64,000 nucleotides of DNA from Quercus robur (lineage: Eukaryota > Streptophyta > Magnoliopsida > Fagales > Fagaceae): the NCBI RefSeq assembly GCF_932294415.1, contig NC_065545.1:19785357-19849356 (forward strand). Reading direction: 5' to 3'. Both the position numbers and the translations under genes were made by a program. Shown in pieces: positions 1-12,960 of the stretch. Position 1 is the first letter of the stretch, and each line of letters opens with the position of its first letter. Below the pieces are notes generated by a model that saw only the letters and a program-made list of their open reading frames with translations, did not search any database and had not been told where the DNA came from.

Positions 1-78
1 AGTCCAAGGCCTTTATGTAGTAATAGTAGAGGCTCTTCGGTTCATTTGAAATGGTCTTACTCTAGTTTGAAGGAGACG

Positions 79-882
79 TTAATTCCTTCCATTTCCAATA
101 CCTGATGTAGTTCTGATCTTCATCTTGGCACGATTAATATATTCCGAAAAATGATCATTAGCATGATCCTTTTTCTTTGTATCATAAGCATCATCTTGTC
201 CAGAGGTATTATGCCTACCACCAACATTTGTGACAGTCCTGATGATCTTCTTTGCTCGATTAATATAATCAGAAAATGTTTTATTATCTACTCCTGGATT
301 CTCACCTTCTTTTTTAACTTGTTGCTCCATGTTCACACCATGATGTTTCCCCTCACCATTCAGTGCTTTTGCAGGTGCCTCTAACTTGGGCTTTTGCTTC
401 TCCTCAACTTTTGAAGTACCCTTGACTCCTTGGCCATTATTTTGTCTCTTAAGCATGGGGTTCTCTTGCACTGGAACAAGGGGTGGTTTAAAGTTATCCT
501 CTTTCATTGGAGAAATTTTTCTCACTGGACTGATGTTTTGAATAGGCAAATATGGTGTTGCTGACCTCCCCTTCACAATTGAAGAATGCAGGCCAGAATA
601 ATCAAACTCAATAGGAACCTCATCTGCTTTGGTCTTTTCATGAGCTTTGAGGTGTTGGGAACCTTCTACCAACTTGGGATGTTCATGAGCAGCTAGTGTG
701 GTTTGGATATCAATGGTTCTCCCTTGATGATTATGGGTTGGGAGTGAAGGATTTGGAATGGGGGAGGCAGGACTAGAATCTCTTTGGCGACTTAAGAAGC
801 GACGAATTGGACAATCGCTCATTGCACCGCGGATTTTCTCACACACACCTGTAGATTTTGAGCTATCTTGATTGTTCTCCAT
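79..882 (-). CDS. Unrecognised basic hydrophilic plant protein with a duplicated C-terminal motif
   Basis: A single uninterrupted 267-residue frame starts at a real ATG (880-882) and runs to a stop at 79. I do not recognise the family. The protein is hydrophilic, rich in Lys, Asn, Pro and Ser, with no signal peptide or membrane segment visible. A motif of the form F-S-[DE]-Y-I-N-R-A-K-x-[KI]-I-R-T occurs twice near the C-terminus, at residues 203-216 and 245-258, separated by a Gly/Asp/Lys-rich linker. The middle is proline-rich and probably disordered. A TATA-like AAATAAATA lies about 95 bp upstream. The intact frame and repeated motif argue for a real gene. Role unknown; a short-motif scaffold or nucleic-acid-binding protein is only a guess. 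Confidence 0.7.
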   Translation of the reverse strand: MENNQDSSKSTGVCEKIRGAMSDCPIRRFLSRQRDSSPASPIPNPSLPTHNHQGRTIDIQTTLAAHEHPKLVEGSQHLKAHEKTKADEVPIEFDYSGLHSSIVKGRSATPYLPIQNISPVRKISPMKEDNFKPPLVPVQENPMLKRQNNGQGVKGTSKVEEKQKPKLEAPAKALNGEGKHHGVNMEQQVKKEGENPGVDNKTFSDYINRAKKIIRTVTNVGGRHNTSGQDDAYDTKKKDHANDHFSEYINRAKMKIRTTSGIGNGRN

Positions 883-1719
883 AGATGTTTATGTAAAAAT
901 TGAATGAGTTTGGTGTTAGCTTTGGTTGAGTGACAGTGGAAAGCAGTGCTCTGTGAGGGCTTGGGAAGCCTCCTATTTATTTGACAACTGAGAAGATTGA
1001 AGAGACCATAAAAACAATATAGCAAGGATGGTGCAATTAAAATTTAGGGAGCACCTTTGCGTGATCCTTGTGTGAAACTAATTTTCATTAGTAGCTAGAG
1101 TGATTGAGGAAGTTTGGCTAAGATTCCTTATCAATGAGAAATCCCATATTTTCCAACTGATTTGATGTTTGGGATCATATTCCCAACCTTTTGCTGCTCT
1201 CATTTTCTCCAAAAAAAGGGAATCTTACGAGTACCACTGATACACACAAGCCATTACGTGATTCGAAAATCGCTAGCTGTTTTACACAAATCACAACCAC
1301 AACTTAATATGGTAAAAAATTTGGTTTGGAACCAGTGAAACTGGAATCGGATTCCATTACTATTGAAGTTTGACAAATAAACAAAGCTTTGCTGCAGCAA
1401 TCTTCTTTGTTTGTTATGCTACTACACCAAATCCTGATTCCACAAATTATTATTGAAATCTGAAAAGAATCAAGAAACCTATTTGTCAAAATGCACCTCT
1501 CTGTAACTAGCCTATGGTCTGGAAAGGAAGGGAAAAGATACTTCAACTGGAACTCGTCTGAAAACTTTCTAGCTCAAAGCAATATGCTTCTTAGAAATCA
1601 CATAATATAAAATTATTAGGGCCGACACAACTAAAGCAGAAGTTCCACAACTACAATGTGAAATCTTATACAGATTATAAACACTCTAATTCATTTTGAC
1701 GAAGTTTAAGTTGATATTT
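883..1719. other. Intergenic; upstream region of the first gene
   Basis: No coding region is supported. A TATA-like run on the minus strand at about 973-983 could drive the gene ending at 882. The rest is AT-rich with only short chance frames. Confidence 0.4.
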
Positions 1720-1727
1720 CATTTATT

Positions 1728-2292
1728 CAGTGGCGGCTCTAGGAATTTTTTCTAGGGGGGTCATTAAGAAACTTAAATAAAACAAAATTTTAATTAAGAA
1801 AAAAGAACTTGAATACATTGAGTTATTGAAAAAAAACAAACAAATACATGAAATTTTACAATTTCCTTTTACGAGTTCTCATATTTTGAAATCACCTCAT
1901 AATAGTTTATTATTAGTTTTCATTATCTATTGTCAATGTAAGTATGACCATTTTATTTTGTTTAGTATTTTTGTTTTTATGAAATTTTGGTTATATATTT
2001 GTCATTTTTTTATAAAAATATTTTAAACTAAATGAAAAAACTCAACTCCACTTGCACTATATAATTATTAATTCACATAACCACACTCATCCATATATAA
2101 ATAATACACTAAATTGTTGTTTGATTGTGGGATAAGCTGATATGTGATCAGGGTGTGCAAGATTTAAAACATTATTTAAATTAGTTAAGAAATATATATA
2201 AATATAAATATATATTTATATATATATATATATAAAATTTCAAGTCAGGGGGTTCATTTGAACCCCCTGAAATGTATGTGCAGCCGCCCTTG
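1728..2292. mobile_element. Non-autonomous hAT-type element with exact 8-bp target duplication
   Basis: The left end begins CAGTGGCGGCTC and the right end, read in reverse complement, begins CAAGGGCGGCTG, giving imperfect terminal inverted repeats. The identical octamer CATTTATT flanks it at 1720-1727 and 2293-2300. An 8-bp duplication with CA-starting termini fits the hAT superfamily. No transposase frame is present. The interior is AT-rich. Confidence 0.75.
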
Positions 2293-2398
2293 CATTTATT
2301 TTATTCTATTCATATATATATATATATATATATAATTTCAAGTCAGGGGGTTCATTTGAACCCCCTGAAATGTATGTGCAGCCGCCCTTGCATTTATT
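2293..2398. repeat. 98-bp tandem duplication of the hAT 3' end plus its target site
   Basis: The last part of the preceding element, its target octamer and a few flanking bases are repeated directly, so a second copy of the right terminus ends at 2390 and is followed by CATTTATT at 2391-2398. The copies are nearly identical. AT dinucleotide runs at the joint suggest slippage or unequal exchange. Confidence 0.7.
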
Positions 2399-3667
2399 TT
2401 ATTCTATTCCTTATTTGCAATATATCAAGATATGATATTGATCTTTAAACACCTCATAAACAGATAGTTATATTCTTTCGGGAGTAATCATATTAATTAA
2501 TTAAATTCATAGTGAGACCTATTATTCATATGAGATGGAAGAGTACAATATCATTATACTCCCAAAACATTATATAATTTTTCCTTTTAGCTAGGGATGT
2601 CAATAGGTTGGGTTTGAAAATTTTTCATTCTGTTATTAGTTTGCAGTTTTATTCAAATTTAATCACCAAATTTCCTTCATCTTTGAAGATATGATTATCA
2701 TGCTTCACCTTAGTTTTACATTTAGTCCTGAAATTTCAATTGCATAAAAAGATCTATATCTGAATTGTTCAGGCTCACAAATCAGCTTAATACAAGCAAG
2801 ATGAATCATTACAGATAAACAACGATGAAGCCATTACCTTGTGGATTGTTCTCTTGGCATTTAAAACTGTCTCGCAGAAGGATTTTTCAGTGTCAAGATA
2901 AGTCCCAACTCCCAAAGTCCAAATTAGGTTTGTTTCAGTTATTTTAGTTAATAAAACTCACTGAGAATCTAAATTGAAATGATTTTGAAACTATAAAGTA
3001 ACATTTCTGCAATCAGAACTTCAAGATAAATTTAAAACTATTGTCAAATTTCAGGTGTATTATGCAATTACCCTATATTTATGTTTTTAATAAATCTCAT
3101 GCTGTTAGCGACATCCATCCTCTTGGTGACAATTTTTATCCCCCCCAAAAAAAAATCCTCTTTATGACAAAGACAGACAATTTTGGCATATTACTTTACT
3201 CCTATAGTTAGACCATGCTTCAATCGTATATATTATAAAAATAATAAAAATCCCAGACAGAGTATCATGTACTTGGGCATCATGGTAAGGTGGCCGCAAA
3301 AGAGAGAGGCACAAAGTAACTATGGCATCTCCATTGGCAGACCAAAACAGAGACAATAGTCAAGACATAAAAAATTCTATGAATCACATCAATTTACAGG
3401 GTTGTCTAGCTGTAAATTATTTACAATTCAGAAGAGCCCAACAATATGCTTATCGATGAATAATCTACATTGTAATCACGTGGGGACCATTTCTCCGAAC
3501 AGATGTAGATTTCAAACTTGCTAACAGAAAGCTGTAGAGAAGGCTTATCACAATTTTTACCCCATTTAGCAAAAAACTCTCATGATGAAGGAAAATTTAG
3601 GCCTTGAGATTCCTACATGTGAACTACTATCATTCAAATCTGAGCATCTGGCATGGTTGCTAGAACC
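2399..3667. other. Intergenic; contains the 3' UTR of the SP1-type gene
   Basis: AT-rich sequence without a convincing coding region. The part just below 3668 is the transcribed trailer of the minus-strand ligase gene, with an AATAAT-like polyadenylation context near 3415. Nothing else recognised. Confidence 0.4.
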
Positions 3668-5776
3668 TCAATGACGGAAAGTCTTCACTACCTGCTCAAT
3701 TCGCCGCCGGCAAAGAGGACAGTTGGTCAAGTGTGAAGAGCATGTTATACAACAGCACATATGTCCACACCTGGAAATTATAAGCAATAGGTCATTTGTT
3801 AAATTTGATTTTTGAACTGTCAAACAAGTGAAACAACACTAAAAAAGGATGAGGAACATAAGAATTTTCAAGATAGCAAAGCTAAATGTTGATTTGGTCA
3901 TGTCTTAAATATGAGTCTAGATCATTTGATGCACTATACATCACATTCTAGACGCATTCAGTTTGTTGAGAGCCATGTGCTTTTTATATTCTTGGCAACC
4001 TTGCTTTTTCTTCACAAATAGTAAAAATTTAATCTTTTGTTACATAAATAATTATATAGACTATGGAGAACATATTGTGTAAAATATAATCAAGTTCAAA
4101 AGTACCAGCCCCCACCCCCAACCCCACCAAAAAAAAAGGTGGCCAGCTCAACATACTAAGAAAATGTGCGGGGTATCCATCCTCCCACAGCATCTGTGGT
4201 CACAGGGACAGAACAAGCATAGGTAATCATGTTTTAGACAAACCCAGACAGTCATGCATGGCTAATGGTCCACCTAGTCAATCAGACTTAATTGGGATAT
4301 GAAAGTGATGAATTAGCAACCAATCAAGAAATTGTTCATAAATTGATGTAAAAGCTTGAAAAGAAAAGTGGCCACTTCCTTTTATTCTCAACATCACATC
4401 CATCATTAAAAGATTATAGGATAGAAAGAAAAATATAAATGGCAGTGGCTCACAGAAGATTGACATCTAAATAATTCCTTTTTGCCTAAAATAAGGAAAA
4501 AAATATTTGGTTTTCTTACGGAACAAAAACAGCATTGTACTCCTGCTCGAGACATATGACACATATATCTGGCATTAGACGGTCTCTTTTAGCACCATCT
4601 GACTCAATGTCAGCCTTTTCATTTAAACCTGAAATGAGTTGCAACTTTCAATACCATATTGAAACAAGAACAGAATATGAGTAAGTTACATGGTTTAGAC
4701 ATGCAACACTTTTACCTTCATTTTCTTGCCCTGATCTCTTGGCAGCGGCAGCAAGAACCCTGCATGTTCAAGATTATAACATTCCCATTGGACATGAATT
4801 GATCAGTCACTCTAAGTTGTTTTCAGTTTCCCAATAAAAATTATAAATACTAGTACAACATACCTTCTCTGCAATTCAGAACGTCGCCTTCTTTCCATGA
4901 AATATTGGATAGTGCGCTTAGCAATGAGATAGAAACCAAACACCGTCAAACCCATAGATGCATACTTATACCACCTGTTAAGTAAATCTCTGTTAATTAG
5001 ATTAAAATAATTAAAAAGAATGGGGGAAAAGTGTGCAGGTATATACAGACAGAAACACAACCTTGCCCACTTCCCAAGATTAGCTATGAGCTGGTCAATG
5101 GATTTGGGAGAAACATAAAATGGCCCTTTATGGGGTCGTTGAATGCGTATTGTTCCAACATCATCTTTTACAGCCTGAAAATCAATTAAAACAACAAATA
5201 AATAAATATAGCAGCATAAAATCAAATCCATCAAAGCACACCATCCAAGATCACAAGATGTATAGAATGGGTTCTCATCTATGATTTGTAGATCTTTTCT
5301 TTGCACAAGTATTAATGGATTGTGTAGGTCTGTTCCTATTTGATTTAAATTTCATGCTCTAATGTGTAGGTCTGTTCCTATTTGAAAATCACTTTTCTTT
5401 TTCATTTTTTTCCCTTTTACCTAGAGGATCAGACTGATGAGAAACAAAGTATTCTGCTGCACATTTTTCTCATAAGATTACCACAAAATAGTTCACCACA
5501 AAGGGAATGAAAGACCCAAGTTTACCATGCAAACAATCACTTTGCCAAGTGCTAGCGCATGCATGGAACCATTATGTAGCCATTTGTGAAAACATGACAA
5601 TGTTTCTTTAATATCATAGAATTAATAATACATGCATTATTGTATAGCCATGTGTTGACTAAGCAATCTATAAGAGCCACCAAATTGAAGCAGATTGATT
5701 TAAACTGAAAACACAACTTAGAAGGAACAAATAATGCAATTCTATCACACACAAAAAATAGACAAAATTCTAATTG

Positions 5777-5811
<35 letters not shown>

Positions 5812-8800
5812 AGAGAGAGAGAGGCTCAACTATTCATCTAGTTCTTGAGTATATAATGATATAATAGAATCTTTTTTTTTTTTTTTTATTTAATAGAAGT
5901 TTTATTGATAAGAAAAGTACATTGTGTTTACGATGGTAAACCCATTGCACTTGAAACGAATACAACCAAAATCAAAGAGAAGAGCTAACATAAATTAAAA
6001 AAATTAGACATGGTAATACAATGCGTAAAACAACTGAACCCTAAGTTGACAGTGTTTATCTCCTTCATTTTTTTTTATTGATAGATAACGAAAAATTTTA
6101 TAAATAAAAAATAGCCAACCCGAGTACACTGGGGATGTACTATGGGGGCAAAAATCAAGAACCAAAATTACAATGATCAAGCAAAACAGGAAAAGAAAAA
6201 CAAGAAAAATGCGATAGAGCCACACTCCAATCAAGGAGAGTATGTAAGAATTCATAATTATATTCTAGTGCTCATACCTCACCAACAACAGTCAAGGAAG
6301 TCCCAGTTGGAAGTACTCGTTCAATTCGCTTGACTCCAAGCATCTAAAAAATGTAAACTTCATCACATTAATTGACCCAAAATTTTGCCAGTGTCCTCAA
6401 GCACAAAGGGATAAATTGGTGAACAAGGCATACCTTTAGGCCTTGGAGATAGTCTAATGTTCCACGTACCAGGGATCTTCCTGACTCTTCAAAAACCTCA
6501 CTTCCAACTGGTAGTACAAAACCTGATGCATTTCGAGCCCCCACCACAAATACACGACCAGTTCCATCATCCTGACAGATGAACCAAGGAGCCACCAAGA
6601 AATAAAGTAAGTCAAAACTTAAATTTTAAATGAAAGTCAACATCCTTTAACAGAACAATTAAGGCAAAAGAAACTTAGGAGACCGAACCACACACAAAGA
6701 TGCAGCCTTAGGGGGAGAGAGAGAGAGAGTCTATTACCAGATACCATGGAACCTCTTTACTCATGGACAGCATCAAAGCAGAATCCTGTATCCATGACCC
6801 AGCATCATTGTGTTTCAAAAAATGTTGTTCTGCCTGAAATAGATATCAATATGATTGTTACATATGGATTACAAATTGAGAGACAAACCTTAATTTTCTT
6901 ATAAAATATATGTATGTTATGATCTTTGAATTAATAAATGTGTACCGTTTCCTCTACAATAACACCCCGTAAACCACTGAACTCACAGTTGACCGGGGTT
7001 TCAGAACCAACTCTTCCAGAAATTGTGACAACCAAAGGTAATATACACTCAGCATCCAATAACTGAGCTGAAAAGCGTAAGAACACAAAACTCATCATTA
7101 AGGAACGTATCAAACCAGACTAATCACATTAGTTATGAAATAAATCATCCCCAATAGAAGTTCAAAACCAAAGCACATTTAAAAGCCTATATCTTAAGTC
7201 CTCAGCAACCCAAGAAGACAGCAAGAAAACTCATCATTAAGGAACATATCAAAGCATACTATTTACATTAGTTATGAAATAAATCAACCCCCATAGAATT
7301 TCAAAACCAGAGCACATTTAAAAGCCTATATCTTAAGTCCTCAGCACCCTAAGAAGACAGCAAGAAAACTCTCATATTTTCTTATTTATTTATAAAATTA
7401 AAGGCGCCCATGCATGTAGTGGGTTTTGAACCCAAGACCTCACCCTCCACACATTCTTAAGGGAGAAGGAAGTGCAATTTGGGCTAGAGCATATTGGCAA
7501 AGATTGTTGGAACAAGTCACAAATGATATGGTTGAAATTACGAAAGAATCATAATTTTATACTACAATTAAACATCACCAAGCAATCTCAGTAATTCTTT
7601 CTCAAGGACAACAAACTTATTCTAAGATGACTTGTTAACATAACCAGTAATCACTTACCCAAAAAGCATAATTAATAATCGCCTTTTCATGTTCTTCACT
7701 AAAAGACATCATACTGTAGCCCAGCACATACATAAAGTGGAGTAAGAGGGTGATTGATGCAATTCAAAAAATACTTTGAAGGTCTAATGTGCCTAAAACA
7801 TCAGTGTGTAATATTACCCAAAGATTGATAATCTCAATCAAGAGATCACTTCTTCTACTTTTTTTATCAGTTCAACAGATCACTTCTACAAGAAGTTTAT
7901 TTATTTTTAAAATTTTGCATCATATAAACATATACATACATGCAAATGGCACTTATCACATTTCACTGTAGAAAGGCATAGAGGACCAACAGAACTTGTA
8001 TAGACACAACTAAGTTCTCAGATTTTATCACAAAGACATGCTATCTACATATCATGAGCAAAGTTCCAACGTTATACAATCCTCACAGAAACTAATTGGG
8101 CAACAGATTCTATATGTAATCTTGACAAGTATACTTCACAACAAATTCTTGAGTTAGAGCTCACTGGTAGCTTGGAAACAAATTCTATTCTCATTGAAGG
8201 TTTGAAAACCCAAAATACATCAATCTAACACACTAGCAGTTTGTTTAGATATTTCAATAAGAGAAGGATTTGAATTTCAGATTTTAGTTTAAATGACTTG
8301 AATAGAATATGAAATGACAAATCTTCTTCTTCTTCTTTTTCTACTATCAAAATTTATTTATGAATTTGAGCTTTATTAATATGACAATACTACAAACACA
8401 ACAATCTTCACCACTTGTTAAGATGGCACATTGTGATTAATGCAAAATAATTTTCACTTGACCACCGATAACATCACTTTTATTGTACACCAATCACAAC
8501 CTACCACCTCAGCAGTTATGAAATATGTTGTCTTCAGACTTAATTTTCATTAACATGTGGATATAAAATGATTAAATGTTAGATAACAATTCAAATTCAT
8601 AATATCACACAACTGATTTTGTCTGAACACCAAAACCCGAACCATCATGTTGTTTAGTTATATCAACCAATTTACACTAACAACTATACTTCAAAACTAT
8701 TGATTTTAAATCCTCAAAACTCATACACAACCTAAACAAATGTAAATTTAACATCCACAAGAATCATTTGTATAATTCAAAACACATAGTAACAACAAAA

Positions 8801-9186
8801 ACAATATAAAAAAAATGAACCCTCCAGTTTCCAAAAAGGCGCATACCCAATTCCCTCAACTGATTCACCCGAGCCACTGACTTAAGAAGCACTGCATCCC
8901 TATCATAAAACACCAAAAACAAATGCATCAAAAACCACATTTAAAAAAAATAATAATAAAATAGAAATAAAGAACACCCATTACAAGCAATTTCCAAATT
9001 AAGCAATGTACGTGAACAAATTAGCAAAACCTAAACTAATTATTGACTCTAATTATTTTCAAATTTGAATAAACAGATAAAACAATTAGGGCTAGAATTA
9101 AGCATGTACCTTCCACTGCTTCTTCCAAGAAGGTACAGAGCAGCTGCACTCAAACAGCAACTGATTCCACCCCATGGAATCATCAT
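3668..9186 (-). CDS. SP1: SP1-type RING E3 ubiquitin ligase of the chloroplast outer envelope, 11 exons
   Basis: Coding exons, 5' to 3': 9186-9110, 8899-8847, 7067-6946, 6833-6738, 6571-6434, 6343-6278, 5174-5062, 4974-4864, 4759-4716, 4628-4520 and 3770-3668. Every junction is GT-AG with matching phase, and the total of 1032 nt encodes 343 residues, the family length. The N-terminus MIPWGG and hydrophobic stretch give a first membrane segment; a second lies near residues 226-240. Between them is the GIDE/MULAN domain with GTLDYLQGLK. The C-terminal C3HC4 RING uses C296, C299, C311, H313, C317/C320 and the C327-P-L-C330 pair. In Arabidopsis SP1 ubiquitinates TOC import components for degradation. 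Two in-frame ATGs are adjacent (9186 and 9183). Paralogues SPL1/SPL2 exist, but the N-terminus favours SP1. Confidence 0.93.
5777..6170. repeat. Poly-A/poly-T retroposon-like debris in intron 6 of the SP1-type gene
   Basis: A 33-bp poly-A run (5777-5809) is followed by two poly-T-led stretches near 5872 and 6068, each continuing into a TTTATTGATA-like sequence. The same head occurs at 35701, 25300 and 32340. This looks like 3' ends of non-LTR retroposons in inverted orientation. Target duplications are not clear. Confidence 0.4.
7087..7366. repeat. 139-bp tandem duplication in intron 2 of the SP1-type gene
   Basis: Sequence beginning AAAACTCATCATTAAGGAAC at 7087 recurs at 7226 with few differences over the whole unit. 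It lies wholly inside the intron just upstream of exon 3 and does not touch the splice site. Confidence 0.75.
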
Positions 9187-9333
9187 CTTCAATCAAACGA
9201 AACCCTAATTTCACCGCACTTTCACCAAAACTTATTCATTTCACCGTAAAATAAACGAAAAGCAGAGAAGCACAGAGAGGCTATTAAGAAATTTCTTTTC
9301 GTTTTTTCTTTAGGTTTTCTGTTTGTTTCTCGC

Positions 9334-9382
<49 letters not shown>

Positions 9383-9519
9383 ATTGGATGCGAGGAGTGA
9401 AGTGAAGGGGAGGGAGGAGCGAGTGACAATGCTTTGTTGCGTGGGCGTTGCTAAGATGCGCCGATTGCGTGTCCACCTCTAATCCTGCGCACACTTATGT
9501 TTTGCCTGTAAACTAAAGT
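9187..9519 (-). promoter_or_regulatory. 5' UTR and promoter region of the SP1-type gene, with a (GA)n tract
   Basis: Immediately upstream of the start codon lies transcribed-looking leader with a pure 37-bp GA repeat at 9341-9377, which is a CT-rich leader on the gene strand. Pyrimidine-rich leaders are common in plant housekeeping genes. No clear TATA box is seen. Confidence 0.4.
9341..9377. repeat. (GA)n microsatellite
   Basis: About 18 uninterrupted GA dinucleotides in the putative 5' leader of the SP1-type gene; likely length-polymorphic. Confidence 0.9.
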
Positions 9520-10197
9520 TGTTAGTGCATCCCACATCAATGGAGCTATTTCTTTTATCTATTTGACATCACAAAAAGTTATTTTATCTATTTTATCTAC
9601 TCATTTTATAAAACATATTACAACAATTAATCTATTTTAGCTTTCAGCATAATAAAATAATATAAACATCACAATAAAATATTCATCATATAGAGCATCA
9701 TCATCTCTATCTTTTTCTCTCTCTTCCTCTTCGTCTCTCTCTTCTTTGATACAGAGCAAGCAAACAATCACACCACGACAATCACACCAACACACCACAG
9801 CAACCCACGGATCAACAACCCACCACCACCGACCCACATCCACGAAACCCACTGATCCACAGGCCACAATCCAATCAAACCACACCCATGGCACAAACCC
9901 AGCACAAACACAAACACAAACTCAGCACACGTACACAATTCTAGCACAAACTCGACAGCGATGGGGCTCGGGTAACAGATCGACAATGGAGCTTGGGGAG
10001 ATGGGGTCTCGGCCCGTCAGAATCATTCAACCCGCGGCCACCAAAACCGCTCGACCTGCAGCCACCAAAACTGAAGGCTGATTGAACTGAGCACAACCGA
10101 GGTCGGCGAGCTCACCGGCGAAGCAGAGAGGAGATAAGGGAGGCACTAGAGGGGAAAAAAAATAAGAAGGAAAAAACATAAGAAAAAAGAGAAGCCG

Positions 10198-10239
<42 letters not shown>

Positions 10240-10415
10240 AAGAAAAAGAGAAAAATTTAATGAGAGAAGAGAGAGAAACTTAATAAAATATTTTTTCAGT
10301 GCACATTCATTTAGGTATGCCTCCACTACTGCAGCTTGTATTTTGGTGTTTTGGTGGAGTTAAAATAGCTATATAGCTATTTAACTCCACTGTTGCAAAT
10401 ACTCTTAGATGCTAT
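9520..10415. mobile_element. Degenerate TIR element with GA/CA-rich interior
   Basis: The left end (TAGTGCATCCCACATCAATG then GAGCTATTT) pairs imperfectly with the reverse complement of the right end (AAGAGTATTTGCAACAGTGG then AGTTAAAT). The interior has CT, CA and GA tracts, including a GA run at 10200-10240, which create long but meaningless open frames. No transposase and no certain target duplication. Superfamily not assigned. Confidence 0.4.
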
Positions 10416-10826
10416 ACTCTATAAATACATTTTTAGGGTTAAAACTATAAATTTAAGTGATTTTTTTTGATATTTAAATATCAATTTAATATTAATTATT
10501 TAAAATTCTATTATATATTCTTTGTCTAAAATAAGTTCTTGTTTTAAAAGTGTAAAATTATTGATTAAGTTTTTTTATTTAGGTTTTATTAACATATTTT
10601 CACTATTCCAAAAAAAAAAAAAAAAAAAACATATTTTCACTATTGTTTATAATTAATCCACTAAACGATCTTACTCAGTAAACTAATGACAACTTTTTTG
10701 TTAAAAATTTTAGGATTTCAATTATGTTTGAGGTATATATGTATTTTGACCTTGTTTATATTATGTTGTTTCTTATTGGTTTTTTTTTTTTAAATAATTT
10801 AATAGTTGGAAATAAGATATTTAAAC
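10416..10826. other. AT-rich intergenic sequence
   Basis: Only homopolymer runs and AT-rich DNA; nothing functional recognised. Confidence 0.4.
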
Positions 10827-11332
10827 CAAGGTAGTTGATATTGTACCGGCCGGTATGTACCGTACCGGTACATATATCGGTATCGAAACGTCAACATTTC
10901 GTATCAGTTTAAATATCAGCCATACCGGCCATATCAGCCAATTTCGGACAATACCGGCCAGTACAGAAATTTTTTTTTTTTTTTTTTTTTTTAGTTTTGT
11001 AATTTTTGAATTTTTGTAAGGGTGGAAATGGAATGGTAACTTATTAGTATTATTTTTTTTTCTTAGTATGCAATGAACAATTAAGCCTTCTATTTTTTAT
11101 ATTGTGTTATTTTTATTTTTAATTGATGCTAAAGTCTAAAACCATGAATAATATGTTCTAAATTGAGGTAATGTTTTATGGTAAACTTTTATATTTATTA
11201 TAATACACACACACATATATATATATATAATAACGGTAAACCCAAAACGGTACACTGGTATTGACCGGTACCAAAATATATCGTTCCACTGATCAAACTG
11301 GTACAGCCTCCAGTACAAGATTGACTCTCTTG
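10827..11332. mobile_element. 506-bp hAT-type MITE with exact target duplication
   Basis: Terminal inverted repeats start CAAGGTAGTTGATATTGTAC on the left and CAAGAGAGTCAATCTTGTAC in reverse complement on the right. The octamer ATTTAAAC flanks both sides (10819-10826 and 11333-11340). Subterminal GTACCGG-type palindromes are abundant at both ends. No coding capacity. Confidence 0.8.
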
Positions 11333-11340
11333 ATTTAAAC

Positions 11341-12960
11341 CCTTGACATTTTTGTTAAAAACACTGGAACATGCCAGTTGAAAAATACCGTTGTTGGCTT
11401 TATTAGAACACAGTCCTCGTGTCCATTCATCTCACCATTAGTATCCTTTTTGTGGGGGTAGAGATAATGGCATATTAGGTTTGCATTAAACAATAAAGAT
11501 CTTTTGCAATCTTAGGAATGGAGGTCTTGACAATGTCTATTAGGCAATCTGCTATATATCGACCTCAATCACAAAGTTGTGTCAAGTATTTAAGATAAAA
11601 TTATCTGACCTTTTCTTTTTTCTTTTTTGATAAAATTATCTGACCTTTCCTTGACATATGTTCTAAGATGTTTGAGATTAACATTTCTTCCCATCTATTA
11701 TCAGTCACAAAGTTGTGTTAAGTATTTGAGATAAAATAATCAAATCTTTTCTTGACATATGTTCTAATACATGTTGTGATTAACGTTTCTTCCCATCTAT
11801 TATATGTTTGAATGATGCATTTAGCATGGACTCTTTCTTTTTTCTATAATCTATGAGACTTTTTGAGAGTGATATCCATGGCATGCTCCAAAGTCCAGAC
11901 TCTCATTGATTAATCCATATTTTCTCACCAACAGGTAATCAAAGAGTGTGTGAGAGAGAGAGAGATCTTCCAACACGTGGAATCCATTGATGGAACTAAA
12001 GGAAAGCTAAAGACACAAAATTCAAGTGATGCTCAACCCACTTTGCATGCGCTAATGTCTTATACTTGAGAACAATTATCTGTGTTAAGAGAAATGCAAC
12101 AAGACTTCTACAAATGCATCAACATGGAAATGAAAATAATGGAATGCATAGAAGTGAAATCCAAGCAAAAATTAATGTATTAGGAGTAAGACCAGGCTTG
12201 CTTATAAAAGAGGAGAAAGGTACTAAGAGAAGGGGATCGAAGAAGAGAAAGAGAAACACTGTAGCAATCAAGAACTGAACTTGTAATCAAACTTGAGAAT
12301 CAATATATAAGAACTGATCTCCTCGGACTGTGCCGAGAACAGTTTTCTTTAGATTAAACTGGTCTATCTACATTTTCTTGTCATCTGGATCCAATCTACT
12401 TGTTGTCTAACTCATCAAAGCCCAGTTTTCCAACCCACTCTCTACAAATTCATTGTATTGGGCTTTTTGGGCCTAAGTTCATTTATTCTTTGGGCTAGGG
12501 ACTCAAATCTGGTCCTTACAATAATAATAATAATAATATATAAGAAAAATATATATTGATAGCAATTTTTTTTTATAGTTTACGTTGATCTAAATTTGGC
12601 CTCAATGGGAATGAAACCTAAGTTGAAGCGTAAAAGTCCAACATAAATATAAGTTCATTTTTGTTATTATTTATTTATTTATCTCCAAACCTTTCTTTTT
12701 CCTTATCAAATTCAAACAAAAACTTTTTTTTTCCTTTTTTTATTTATTTTTGATCCTTCAACTTTTATACTAATAACTCACTTTGCACAAAAATTAGAAA
12801 ATTATATAAACATGTGACACAAAGTTAGACTCTGTTAGGTTAATATTTTTATGTAATTGACATATCCTATGACAAAATGCACTTTACTTGTTTATTATTT
12901 GTCATTGTTTTTCACATGGTGTGCATAACATGTTTGTTAAGTGCTTTCAAGAAAGACAAG
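11341..12960. other. Intergenic with a decayed tandem duplication and a possible LTR fragment
   Basis: A sequence containing CACAAAGTTGTGT and TTCTTCCCATCTATTAT is present twice between about 11565 and 11805. Around 12310-12530 a stretch containing CCTCGGACTGTGCCGAG and ending GGTCCTTACA resembles the end of a plant LTR, but no partner was found. No gene is supported. Confidence 0.35.

Noticed and set aside
9746-10081. 111-codon Thr/Gln/His-rich frame
   Set aside because: Low-complexity CA-rich interior of a transposon-like element; both strands are open for the same reason.
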